A stretch of 64,000 bases of DNA from Choristoneura fumiferana (lineage: Eukaryota; Arthropoda; Insecta; Lepidoptera; Tortricidae). Shown in pieces: positions 35,901-45,900 of the stretch (within the stretch, counting starts at the first letter, position 1; each line of letters begins with the position of its first letter). The notes under the pieces were generated by a model. The model searched no databases. It was not told where the DNA came from and saw only the letters and a list, made by a program, of their open reading frames with translations. Location of the stretch: assembly GCF_025370935.1 (NCBI RefSeq), contig NC_133493.1, forward strand, positions 6,824,904 to 6,888,903, read 5' to 3'. Made by a program: the position numbers and the translations under genes.

Positions 35901-38900
35901 GAAGTTGGTGACGATGAAGCGGAACCACGCCTCCTCATCTTCATGATTTGGCCTGTCATATATAAAACGAAACTGTTAGTAAGTGCAAAGTATGTGTGTT
36001 GTGGAAAAAACTGTGGTACCCTAGTGATATGACCCATAGCTTTCGAAGATGATCGTATTATTTAATTCTGGACGTTCTGCTAATAAAAATAAACTGGCAA
36101 TTTGACTCGAGCAATTTATCAATCTCAAATTACTAATAATTTTTAAATTCCCTTCAATTATTTTAAAACCTCGATCCGCACTTGGTCTGTGTGGAAACAT
36201 AAATTTAAGACCTTTAGATCTAAGAGGAAGTTTGTGATCGGTAGTGGGACTTGTTAAAAACCAGAGTTTAATTTAAGAAATCTTAATTGTATAGTTAAAC
36301 TTACACATGGAAGCAAGAGTCAACCATAGCACAAGGCACGCCTTCTAAGTCTAACCAAGCCACCATTGGAAGTACCCATACACCAGGTATAGAAGCGGTA
36401 GGGCATGGAGGAATCACACAGTCTTGGGTGGAAGCATAGTCCAGGGTGTAGGGCCATAGGCCAGGGTTTACGTCGATTTGGGCAGGCCAAGTACTATCAT
36501 AGAGCAAGTCGTAATCTGCCATGACTTGGAAGGAGGAGTTGCCGGCCATTTGGAGGAACGGGTTACGAACACCTGCAAAAAAAAGTTTCAAGAAGTTCAA
36601 TATTTTTTAGTTAGAAATAAATACGAAGAAAAAAAAGAAGAAAAAAGAAAGAAGAAGAGTTCAGAGATGTAGTTTTATTTAATGTAATAATATGGCTTTA
36701 ATCAGTACGGAAATATAAATAAATAACAGTTGCGGGGCTAAGCATGCTGGTCAATTTTAAATTATTAAACGAACCTTTTATTTCCTCGTAAGGAATATTA
36801 GCGAAATGAGACATTTGGATTTTCTGATCAGCGAATTCCAGCTTCATGTCATCATAAGTAGCCTGAGCCCAATACGACTGTGGCGTTTGATGACTGATGG
36901 AGTGAAGGGCGATCTCGAAGCCTTGGTTATAAAGCTCATTGGTAATCTGGTAGTCAGTGTATTCATGGTTGACAAAGAAAGTGACGCCAGCAGGGCAGCT
37001 ATTGGTGTTGACGCGGCCGTACATGATGTTACGGTATGTTTGAACGTTGATGACGTTGACATTGTCGTCGAAGGTGACCAATACGAACTGGAAAAAAAAT
37101 TAAGAGATAGATAAAATGAGGTCTGAGAGATAGTTGGCGGATTAAAAACGGCTAATGAAACAGAGCTAGGGAGAGAAAAAAGTTAAGTTATGTTTATTAG
37201 TAGTCATCTTTTAAACTCCAAGTAACAAAAATAATAGACTCGACTAAGATATTAAGTTTGATAGACATTTCGTTTTCGTATTTGGATTTTCGATTAAATT
37301 TGATTTCAGTTTGATTTTCCTTATCTACGTACAGTGTTTACTGCTTTGTAATACTGAATTAATCTAATTAGCTGTTATATCTTATCTAGTTTATCTGGGG
37401 GCACGGTAGTGCCCCCGTTAAGTTGAGCGCAAGAAAAACCGCCGTAACATCCTTTTCTCGAACAAAAGGCAAACAAAAGGCACTTACATGAGAAAAATAT
37501 CAAGACTAATGAGGGTTTCTTGACTAGTGAAATATCAAGAGGTCCGTTTGAATTTGCAGTCTTGCTTGCAATGGGCTCAGTTATTTAACCAATCACAAGC
37601 GTGACACAAATCTCAAAGTTTGCAAACGGATCTCATGATACTAGCACCAAGTAGCCTGTTATAGAAACCCTCATTGACTGACTGATTAAAAATCATCAAA
37701 AGTTAAATAGTAGTTACACAATACCTAGAGATCTGAAATATAGCATAAAGATAATAGTTTAGTACCCACATAAAGGAAAACCTTCAAAACCCGGATTTTC
37801 GATGATCTGAAGTACCTGGAGTCTTAAAGAATCCCATATACCTACTAGTAAGGCCAGATTTTAATTTCTACGCTGTTCTTGAGATTTCACTACTTATTAT
37901 AGGCAAATCATAACAATCAAGACTTGGCACGTTTTTTGCAGCAGTTTTGTTTTGTTTTTTTGTTTTTAGGAGCGTTAAAAAATTCAATGTCATTGCCATG
38001 ACGTACGAGTATGAGTTGCTATTTATATATGTACCTAGTATTGGCTCTGTGCACGACATCAGCGCCGCCTAGCGTCCTCAATTTTGATAGCTCTGAGGCT
38101 CTTTTTGAAATTTCATCGCGACATTGTGATAAAAAACAAACCTATTCCGTATTAAGGTAAACGTCCACTTGTCGGTATCGTACGCATCGGACGCATCGCA
38201 CGCAACGGATCGTAGTATTATTTGTATAGAAACTCATATAAGTGCGTCCACCTGTCCGCATCGTAAGCATCGCACATTTCTATACAAAGCAACAAATCCG
38301 ATACGTCCGAAGCGTATGATGCGGACAAGTGGACGCCTACCTTTTATTTATAATACAAAATTACTGTGATACCGTAATTTGGGTGGACAAACGATTGTGA
38401 ATTCAGTTTTGGTCATTAGCTTCTTAAATGAGGTAAGTAAAATTTATTCAAAAAGTGTGTTTTATTTTGGTTATGTCAGGGTTTGTTTACTTCATGTTTA
38501 ATTGAACTTTTACTGTAAAACAAAAAGATAAAGCTACTTTAATGGTGTCTTTAAATAATATTAAACATATATAATTGTTCTTGTATCGCTTGTAATAAAT
38601 TAAATATTGTTTTCAGATCAAAATAAGTATCATTTTGAAGACCGGTTTTGTGAGTATCACTCCAATATAAAATTTCAACCACAAACCGTTTCAAAAGGAA
38701 AATTGTTGCTATCTGCTGGACATGTCCGGGACAAAACAGGGACAGAGTTCAATAATTCAAGCTCGCATTATGAGACAAACATCTATTACTAAAATAAGGT
38801 ATTTAATTCAATTAAACAAATTGCTTTTTTAATGACAGATTCATATGAATATGACAGATGACAGAGCCTACATTATTTCACTATGGAGCGCTGCGATAGA

Positions 38901-40025
38901 TTTCATTACTCCCACCTAGTACTTCGCACCCAGCGAATACATAAAATAAAATTCACTATTGTTTGCTTTGGGTCTTTATTTTACTGCGTTCGGTTATTTC
39001 ACTTATATTTATTCGTATTATACTAGCTTAATGTAGAACCTTTTTTTTTCATTTTGACTAACACAACATAATTTTACTAACACAATACATAGTATAGGAT
39101 GAGTTAAGACACTGGTTTCTAAATATTTCTAGATAGGATAGTTAAGACATTATTACTGGTTTCTAAAATTTCTAGAAATTCAAGTCAAATGTATTAGCTT
39201 ATACATAATTAAAGCGGGCCACTAATAGGTTCGGATTTCACCTAAAAAAATATCTATTTATATATATGTTACTTGATTAAAATGTGATTTAAATAAAAGG
39301 TTACACATGAGGTCATATATCGCTGCCGTCCTTTTTACAGTCCTTTATATAATTTGCCCCTTTTGTTTATTTGGGTCAAATCTTGGAAGCTAAATTTGAC
39401 CCATTACTTGTGGTCGATTCCACTCATTTGCTTGGAAAGTGCAAATGAAGTGTCATGGAAAACACACGAATTTAGTGAACTGGGAAAAATACTGCTTGAT
39501 TGCCGTAACTTCTATATTTTTAACAGCTTAGATTATGGCTTAGCTAAGATCTGAATCAGCTTTATGGAATATTCTTTACTTATTACTAAAAACACACTTA
39601 CAAAAAAATAGTAACGTAATCAATGTCACATTTTCATCAAAAATCAGATAGGTGCAAAATTTTACGGTAAGATCTTAAGCTTAAGCTTAAGCCTATAATG
39701 TTTTTTTGTGATAAATTATTAAAAAACGATTTATGAATTTCACTTAATTATGAATTATGTTAAGTCAAATTCACACGTCAATCATTACGTTTTTTTATCT
39801 TACCTGAGGTACATTGCGAGGATTCAGTCCCCCTGGTATACTAGTACTAGAGCATCTACAATTGGGTAATTGGCATGCTTCCTCATCACAGGGCTCAGCA
39901 AGAACTAGCTCATTTGTTGTTTCTTCGGATTCTTCTTTTGTTTTCTCTTCTGATTCTTCAGACGAAGAATCAGCTATAGCTGAAGCTACTATCAGTACAA
40001 AAATTCCAATCAGTGCCCACTTCAT
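32990..40025 (-). CDS. Chitin deacetylase, group V midgut type (CDA-b), 6 exons, 401 aa
   Basis: Same predicted role as CDA-a. Coding exons in transcript order are 40025-39804, 37087-36775, 36572-36305, 35952-35766, 35432-35292 and 33064-32990. Intron phases are 0,1,2,0,0, as in the other two genes. Residues 1-18 are a signal peptide. The following linker is much longer and highly acidic (SSSEESEEKTKEESEE), then the conserved Cys segment ending IPGGLNPRNVPQ. NodB motifs: TFDDN (D81, D82), HSISH (H136, H140), VRNPF (R181), DSTWP (D204) and FYIHEW (H301). The Asn after the Asp pair replaces the Gly found in the paralogues. Exon 4 (187 nt) matches CDA-c, so these two are probably the closest pair. 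Intron 1 (2.7 kb) holds MITEs and intron 5 (2.2 kb) holds a foldback transposon. No frameshift or stop breaks the model. Confidence 0.92.
33150..33225 (-). repeat. Retroposon 3' tail in CDA-b intron 5
   Basis: CATCATCATCATCCCAGCCT, then CCCACTGCTGGGCACAGGCC. It is the reverse-strand version of the tail at 1-33 and 8815-8918. Confidence 0.65.
33957..34570. mobile_element. 'GAAGTCGGT' foldback transposon, copy 3, in CDA-b intron 5
   Basis: It starts with AACCGAGTTCAAAAATGGAA, contains a GTTACGCGATAACTCCGCCA block, and ends in a hairpin whose arms are near 34385-34460 and 34505-34555. The outer ends are inverted GAAGTCGGT-type sequences. Related to copy 4 at 48824-49620 in opposite orientation. 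Confidence 0.6.
37508..37675. mobile_element. 168-bp MITE in CDA-b intron 1
   Basis: The left end AATGAGGGTTTCT pairs with the right end AGAAACCCTCATT. A second inner block (GTCCGTTTG / CAAACGGAT) is also inverted. No ORF. Confidence 0.55.
38154..38345. mobile_element. 192-bp MITE in CDA-b intron 1
   Basis: The left end (AAGGTAAACGTCCACTTGTC, then CGTACGCATCGGACG) is inverted at the right (CGTCCGAAGCGTATGATGCG, then GACAAGTGGACGCCTACCTT). No ORF. The short ORF in this region is a product of the repeat. Confidence 0.6.
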
Positions 40026-40070
40026 TCTGCCGCAACCTTTTGCAAAATAGACTTACTTTCAAAATGTATA

Positions 40071-40113
40071 CTTTTATATTATAGTTATTATCGATTGATT
40101 TGGATTTGTTATC
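40071..40113 (-). promoter_or_regulatory. CDA-b core promoter: paired GATAA sites and TATA box
   Basis: On the - strand GATAA lies at 40113-40109 and 40092-40088 (21 bp apart), and TATAAAAG starts 14 bp downstream at 40078. The ATG is about 50 bp further on. The intervening sequence AACAAATCCAAATCAATCGA closely resembles that of CDA-c. Confidence 0.6.
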
Positions 40114-40531
40114 AAATCCTTGCAATCGTCAGAACTTGTTTTGTTTTGGCTTATCAAGCGAATTAAATATGATTTTAGGTGAGCAAAAACAAGGTGAAGA
40201 TAATCCTTAATCCTTTTCATGATAGTGCAGTATATTATCCAACTGCATTATCTTATTATTATCCATTATCTTACTGCATTCCTGTTTGAGGAGGTGCTGC
40301 AAAGACAATCCTATTGATACTCAAAAGAGCCGGTTTGGCAATTTCAAATGTATTAACTTTTCAACCTTTTCTTTTCTCTACAAAATAATATTCCACTTCA
40401 TTAAATCAAAATAGAATGCGAAGGCAAAAAAGAAATGGCTTTTAATAAAATAAAGTAATTATAATAATAAGATTCTTTGATTTCAGTGAACAAATTATGT
40501 CGAGAGAGGAGTTACCCGTGCTTCAAGCATA

Positions 40532-40722
40532 ATTCATCATCATCATCATCATCATCAGCCCACAGCAGTCCACTGCTGGACATAGGCATCTTCCATGGCG
40601 CGCCACAACACTCTATCTTCAGCCCCTCGCACCCATCCGCCGCCAGCAACCCTCTTAAGGTCGTCCGTTCACCGTGCCTCAGGACGCCCGATACTACGTT
40701 TTCCCGTCCGTGGTCTCCATTC
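40532..40722 (+). repeat. Retroposon fragment abutting a gypsy remnant
   Basis: A CAT repeat, then CAGTCCACTGCTGGACATAG and CTTAAGGTCGTCCGTTCACC. It is a divergent member of the GACGTCCACTGCTG family. It ends at the first residues of the RNase H remnant. Confidence 0.5.
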
Positions 40723-41952
40723 GAGGAAATTGAAAGTCTAAAGAAGTGGCGGCGCTATCTGATTGGTCGCCCTTTCATCTTAATCACAGATCAAAAATCT
40801 GTAGCGTATATGTTGAAAGGACATGCAAGTAAAATAAAAAATGATAAGATACAAAGATGTCACATTGAAAGAAAGAAAGAAAAAGAAAGAAAGAAAACAT
40901 TTATTCGTGACATTAAAAAAGACAGCAACAATAATAAAAATAAAATAAAAAACATTGAATAGTCAAATTATAAATTTGATATCAAATATCGACCTTGTAG
41001 GGAAAATACTGTTGCCGATGCCCTGACAAGGCAAGTAACGTGCGCAGCGAATACGCGACATACGACATACGACAAACTCAAGGATCTGCACCAATCCCAT
41101 TACCACCCCGGAGTAGCGCGACTAACCCACTGGATAAGAACCAAGAATCTACCGTACTCGAGCGATGATGTCAGACGGGTGGTCTCTTCTTGTCCAGTAT
41201 GTGCAGAAATCATACCAAAATTCACTAATAACATAGGAACATTAACTCGTGCAACAATGCCACTAGAGCGTTTGGCAATGGATTTCAAAGAACTTCTACC
41301 TTCATCTACTAACAACAAATATATTCTTACTATAGTTGACGAATTCTCCAGATTTCCCTTTGCATATGCATGCCCTGACGCCAGTTAGTACACAGACAGT
41401 AATGAAGCATCTTACTGAACTATTTTCAGTTTTTGGCACACCCGCAATGGTGCACATAGATCAAGGTGCTGCATTTATGTCCAAAGAATTTAAAGACTTT
41501 CTACACTCAAAAGGCGTCACTACTAGTCGATCACCTTATAACCCTCAGGGTAATGGTCAAGTTGAGAGACAAAATGGCATTCTTTGGCAAACCATTCGCC
41601 TGGCTCTGAAATTCAAAAATCTACCTTTATCTATGTGGGAAGAAGTAATGACGCGCGCAAGCTTCATAGCATTCGATCGTTGCTCTGCACAGCAACAAAC
41701 ACCACACCCCATGAACGTATATTTAATCACCCACGTCGCTCATCTTTCGGGCAGTTCATGCCATCTTGGCTGCAACATTCTAGAAAAGGAGTGCTAAAAA
41801 AATTCAATCGTACTAGTAAATCCGATCCTCTGGTTGATATCTTGGAAGCGAACCCATTCTATACTTCTGTACGATTACCAAATGGTAGAGAGTTAACAGT
41901 TTCTAACAGTCATAATAGAAGCAGATCAGGTAGAACAACAGGCAGAGCCTGA
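40723..41952 (+). pseudogene. Ty3/gypsy retrotransposon pol fragment (RNase H to integrase), broken
   Basis: RNase H remnants (RPFILITDQKSVAYM, and after an insertion VADALTR) are followed by an integrase with an HHCC-type zinc finger (HYHPGV...SCPVC) and core residues in MDFKELL, VHIDQGAAF and GNGQVERQNG. A frame change near 41388 and another between about 41584 and 41660 break the ORF. The 3' end keeps the C-terminal ERIFNHPRRS and LPNGREL motifs. There is no gag, protease or reverse transcriptase and no obvious LTR. It lies between CDA-b and CDA-c and is an inert fragment. Confidence 0.75.
40862..40959. mobile_element. Short insertion with 8-bp TSD inside the RNase H remnant
   Basis: ACATTGAA occurs at 40862-40869 and 40952-40959. 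The 82 bp between is GAAA-rich, followed by CATTTATTCGTGACATTAAA and an A-rich end. It looks like the 3' tip of a retroposon. It splits the RNase H coding sequence. Confidence 0.55.
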
Positions 41953-42014
41953 AGGGCAGGACGAGCTACCGCAAGAACTACATGACCCTGCACCGCCGCC
42001 TAGCGACCCGGCGA

Positions 42015-42029
42015 CCCCCCCCCCCCCCC
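42015..42029. repeat. Poly(C) tract
   Basis: An unbroken run of 15 C just downstream of the gypsy fragment. The exact length may be unreliable in the assembly. Confidence 0.8.
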
Positions 42030-42901
42030 GCGACGTTCTGAGCGGGCCGGGAGGCCTCCTACTTATCTGCATGACTTTTATACGCCGGGAAGAACGTAGT
42101 ATTAAAACTAAATACAGTGTCTATTGCATACTGTCACGATATTAATGTTATGCTGTTTTTTGGTAAATAAAGCCTACAATAAAGACGGGCTCATTCATTA
42201 CAGTATGATGATGATGATGTATGATTATTATGTGAACAAAAGATATTTTGGAAAACGACGTGCGTGCACGTATTTGCATTATTTAATACAATGTGTGGTT
42301 TGTCTTTGGTTAATATTGTTATGTAGGTACTTTAGAGTACTGCACAAGTTGATGCAACGAGCAAAAGTGAAAGGAAGTTGTCAAATAGACATTTGTCACA
42401 AGATACGGATTACTATGAGTGGGTGTGCCATGCATGATCTTGCCCGTTCATTGGTCTAGTGCAACTAATTCATTGAATACGACTTGGTTTATCGTATTAG
42501 TTAATGATGCAATCTCACGTGGATCTTTGAAGAGATTATCTAGAACAAAAACGACTAAGGAATATATCTGGAATATAATATTTATACACATAGAAAGGTA
42601 AGCTGGAGGACTCAAACTTTTTGATGCTGAAACCCTTTTCTAGGCCGAACCAACCAGTACCTTTCTCCAGTATCTTTCGCTGATTGTACATCCACTAGCC
42701 GACATTTATATGGTTACAAATATACAGAACCCTAAAAATGTATCCCTCGGAACATAGTTTTGCGGGACCTCCTTTTAAAAATGCTGAGGGAAAAAGTGGG
42801 AAATATACAAGGAAAGGATATGAGAAGAATTACCAAAAAGGAAAGTAACGCTTTATTTTAAAGAAGCAAAATGAAAAACCACAAAGGCAGACTAAGTATA
42901 A
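42030..42901. other. Gap between gypsy fragment and CDA-c 3' end
   Basis: AATAAAGCCTACAATAAAGAC near 42168 could be the poly(A) region of a lost LTR. No gene is recognised. Confidence 0.35.
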
Positions 42902-42907
42902 TTTATT
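42902..42907 (-). terminator. Poly(A) signal of CDA-c (AATAAA)
   Basis: On the - strand AATAAA lies 43 bp beyond the stop codon. Confidence 0.6.
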
Positions 42908-42949
42908 CAATCAAATATTATTTTATACCTACGCGAGGCTTTTTTTGGA

Positions 42950-45900
42950 TTATTGTCCAAGAGGATTTCCCAGCCAAGGATACGTGTTCGGGCAAACGTT
43001 ACAGATTTGCATCCAGTAAGCCGACTGAAAAGTAAAAAAAAAAACAATAAATACTAAAAATAAAATAACATTTAAAGGTCACTTCCTGGTGACTAACATT
43101 ATAGACGACTCTTGAGGTGTTACCACACCAATTGATCGATCATTGATCGATGCCACATGGCATGCGTGCGTGACATGGGTGCAGTGGAGTCTAAAGCCCG
43201 GTTCATATTTATCTGTCGCGTTGTGTTGTGTGTGCCGCATCAGAACGGTATCGGTTTCATACATTTTATATGGTTGCGTTTATATTTATCTGATGCAGTG
43301 TTGTGACGGCTTGTGTTGTTTCGCATCATAAGCATAGAGAGAGAGAGAGACAGATAGCATCACGACACAACATGACAGATTAATGTGAACCGGGCTTAAT
43401 TTTGGCATATGCCGACTTCTCAAGCAAAGGGTCGAGGGTTTTAACCCGGGCTCGTACTTCTGAGTTATCAAAATATACAAACTTAGACGTGCTCCTTAAG
43501 GACTGGCTGTTCGCTGCCGAAGACCAGGACAAATGGAGAAACTGAGAAGAGGCCTTTGCCCAGCCAGTGGCACACTTCTCCAACTTAATTTAAAAAAATG
43601 TACGAAATTACATTTGAAATTTAGCACGACTATATTGTGAAGGAAAACATCATGAGTACTGCACAAACTTACAAAGCAATTAGTTGGTGTGTGTGTGGTA
43701 GCGTGAGTGCGTGCGTGCGTGTGTGTGTGTGTGAAGTTCTAAATTTTGACTGGGTCTGCTCGGGAACTACAACCTAAGCTCTCTTATTCTGAGAGATAGG
43801 CCAGATATGACGTTTATGATATTCCAATAAATATACTGACCCATTCATTATGATCAGAGCTCAGGGGACCACAACTAGAAGCAGGGCACGTGGTGGGGGT
43901 GAATGACCTGCAAGGCTTCTGCAGGTACTCTTGGAGTGGTATCGGATCCTTCACCCAGTCAATCACTTCGTGAGAGTTAACCTGAAAATAAAAAAAATAT
44001 TTTTCTAAAAGATATTTATGGAATATTTAATGTATTGTAATGGTAATTTTTCTCTCTGTGTACCTGTTTCTGTTTCGCTTACCTACTATTTGTGGTGTAC
44101 AATAATAAAAAGTCATTGTATTTGTATTGTATTTTTTCTACCAAGACTTAATTTCTTTTTTGTTTATTATACACCTTTTATTTAAAAAAAAAAACATTTG
44201 CTTTAGACAAACTAAAATATATTTTCTTTACTATTAATAAAATTACTTTTGAGACAGCTAATTTATATTCGCATAACTACTCAAATCTTCATTGAGTAGC
44301 AAAATTCGTCAAGGAATACAAAAATTCATATATCAATCTATTCACTGGAAGTGGATAAAAATTAGCTTGCAAGATTCGAAACTAACAAACAAATAGTATA
44401 TGACATGAAACTAATAAATAGCTTGTAAAAGCAAAAATGTAATTTGCCCCCATTTCCGGTGCAATCGAAATCGAAAAATTTGTATGTACTTTAATCTAGA
44501 TTATAAATTATCTTCTTTGCGCGTGAACGGAATCACAAATGATACACACATTGGATTGGATAGACGCTCAGTTTTAGATAAGACAATCTCTACTCATTAA
44601 GATTGGTTTTTTGGAATCTTTTTGTATTTTTTATTTCAATTCCAAATTTTTACTTTTACGGTCATCCCGTAAAACCTAAATTGAAAATACAAACTGAAAT
44701 AAAGATGCACAGAAAAAACAGAAAAATAAGACCATCACTGGGAATCGAACCCAGGTCCTCGGTATGACCGTCGGTTTTGACCATCAGTGGTGTAGCGGTA
44801 TGGTTTTGACCATCAGTGGTGTAGCGGTATAGCACGCGGTACGGATTACCGAGGACCTGGGTTCGATTCCCAGTGATGGTCTTATTTTTCTGTGCATCTT
44901 TATTTCAGTTTGTATTTTCAATCTCTACTCATATTTCTATGTACATCACATCACCATCAATGACAGTGAGAGTATCAGCATCTTTAAAAGCTTCATTCTT
45001 TCTGATACTATAACTGTTGAACCAATCATTTGAAATAGTGTTTAAGTGTTTGAATAAACATAAAGTGCGTAAGTCTTGGTAAGTTAACTTAATTATCACG
45101 CAGCTTACGTGAGATAATAAAAAATTGACTAGCTCTATCCCGTGAAATTTATGTCGAAAGAGATTTTTATAAATTACCATGAATACGTCCTGCATGGTAT
45201 TGATCATATCCATGAATCGGACCATAGCGCGGCGTACAGCGGGGTAAGTGGAGATATACCACTCATGGATGTAGAAGCCGAATGGAGCACGGGTTCCCAG
45301 GTAGTGCCTCTCGAAGTTTTCCACTATGAAGCGGAACCATGCGTCTTCGCTGTTGAGGTCTGGCCTGTGAATTGCAAAATATAAGAAGACATGGTTAAAC
45401 TATTCTGTGTAGCCATAGCCAAAGGAATAGTTTGAATATGACATGTGTTTAATAGTAGATTGTACAACAAGAGCATAAAACGAGCCAATTTACCTAAGAC
45501 GTTCATATAGCCACCAAGGCCGGTAAGGCGAGGGTGGGTTGACACGTCGAGGAGAAAATGGGTTTATGCTCGAGTTTTACACTCTGCTTTTCACTTCGAT
45601 GGCGAGGAAATGAAATAACAACAGTGGAAACAACTGCTCACTTAGCTTAACAAATTTATCTATAATTCGTGTTTTTTAACTAGATGTCTAATCACTTTTT
45701 TCACCAAAATTCACTTGATTTCAATATTTATTTTAATTTGTAAAATCTGACGTTATTTTTTTATTGAAACATATGTATAATCTCTAGTAGCATAGACTAG
45801 CGTAGAGATGGTGGAAAATTTGACATTTTAAAAATCGATTAATGCGCGGATGAATAAGCTATTTTTATTTACTTTCCTTAAAATTAAAAAATAGTTACTG

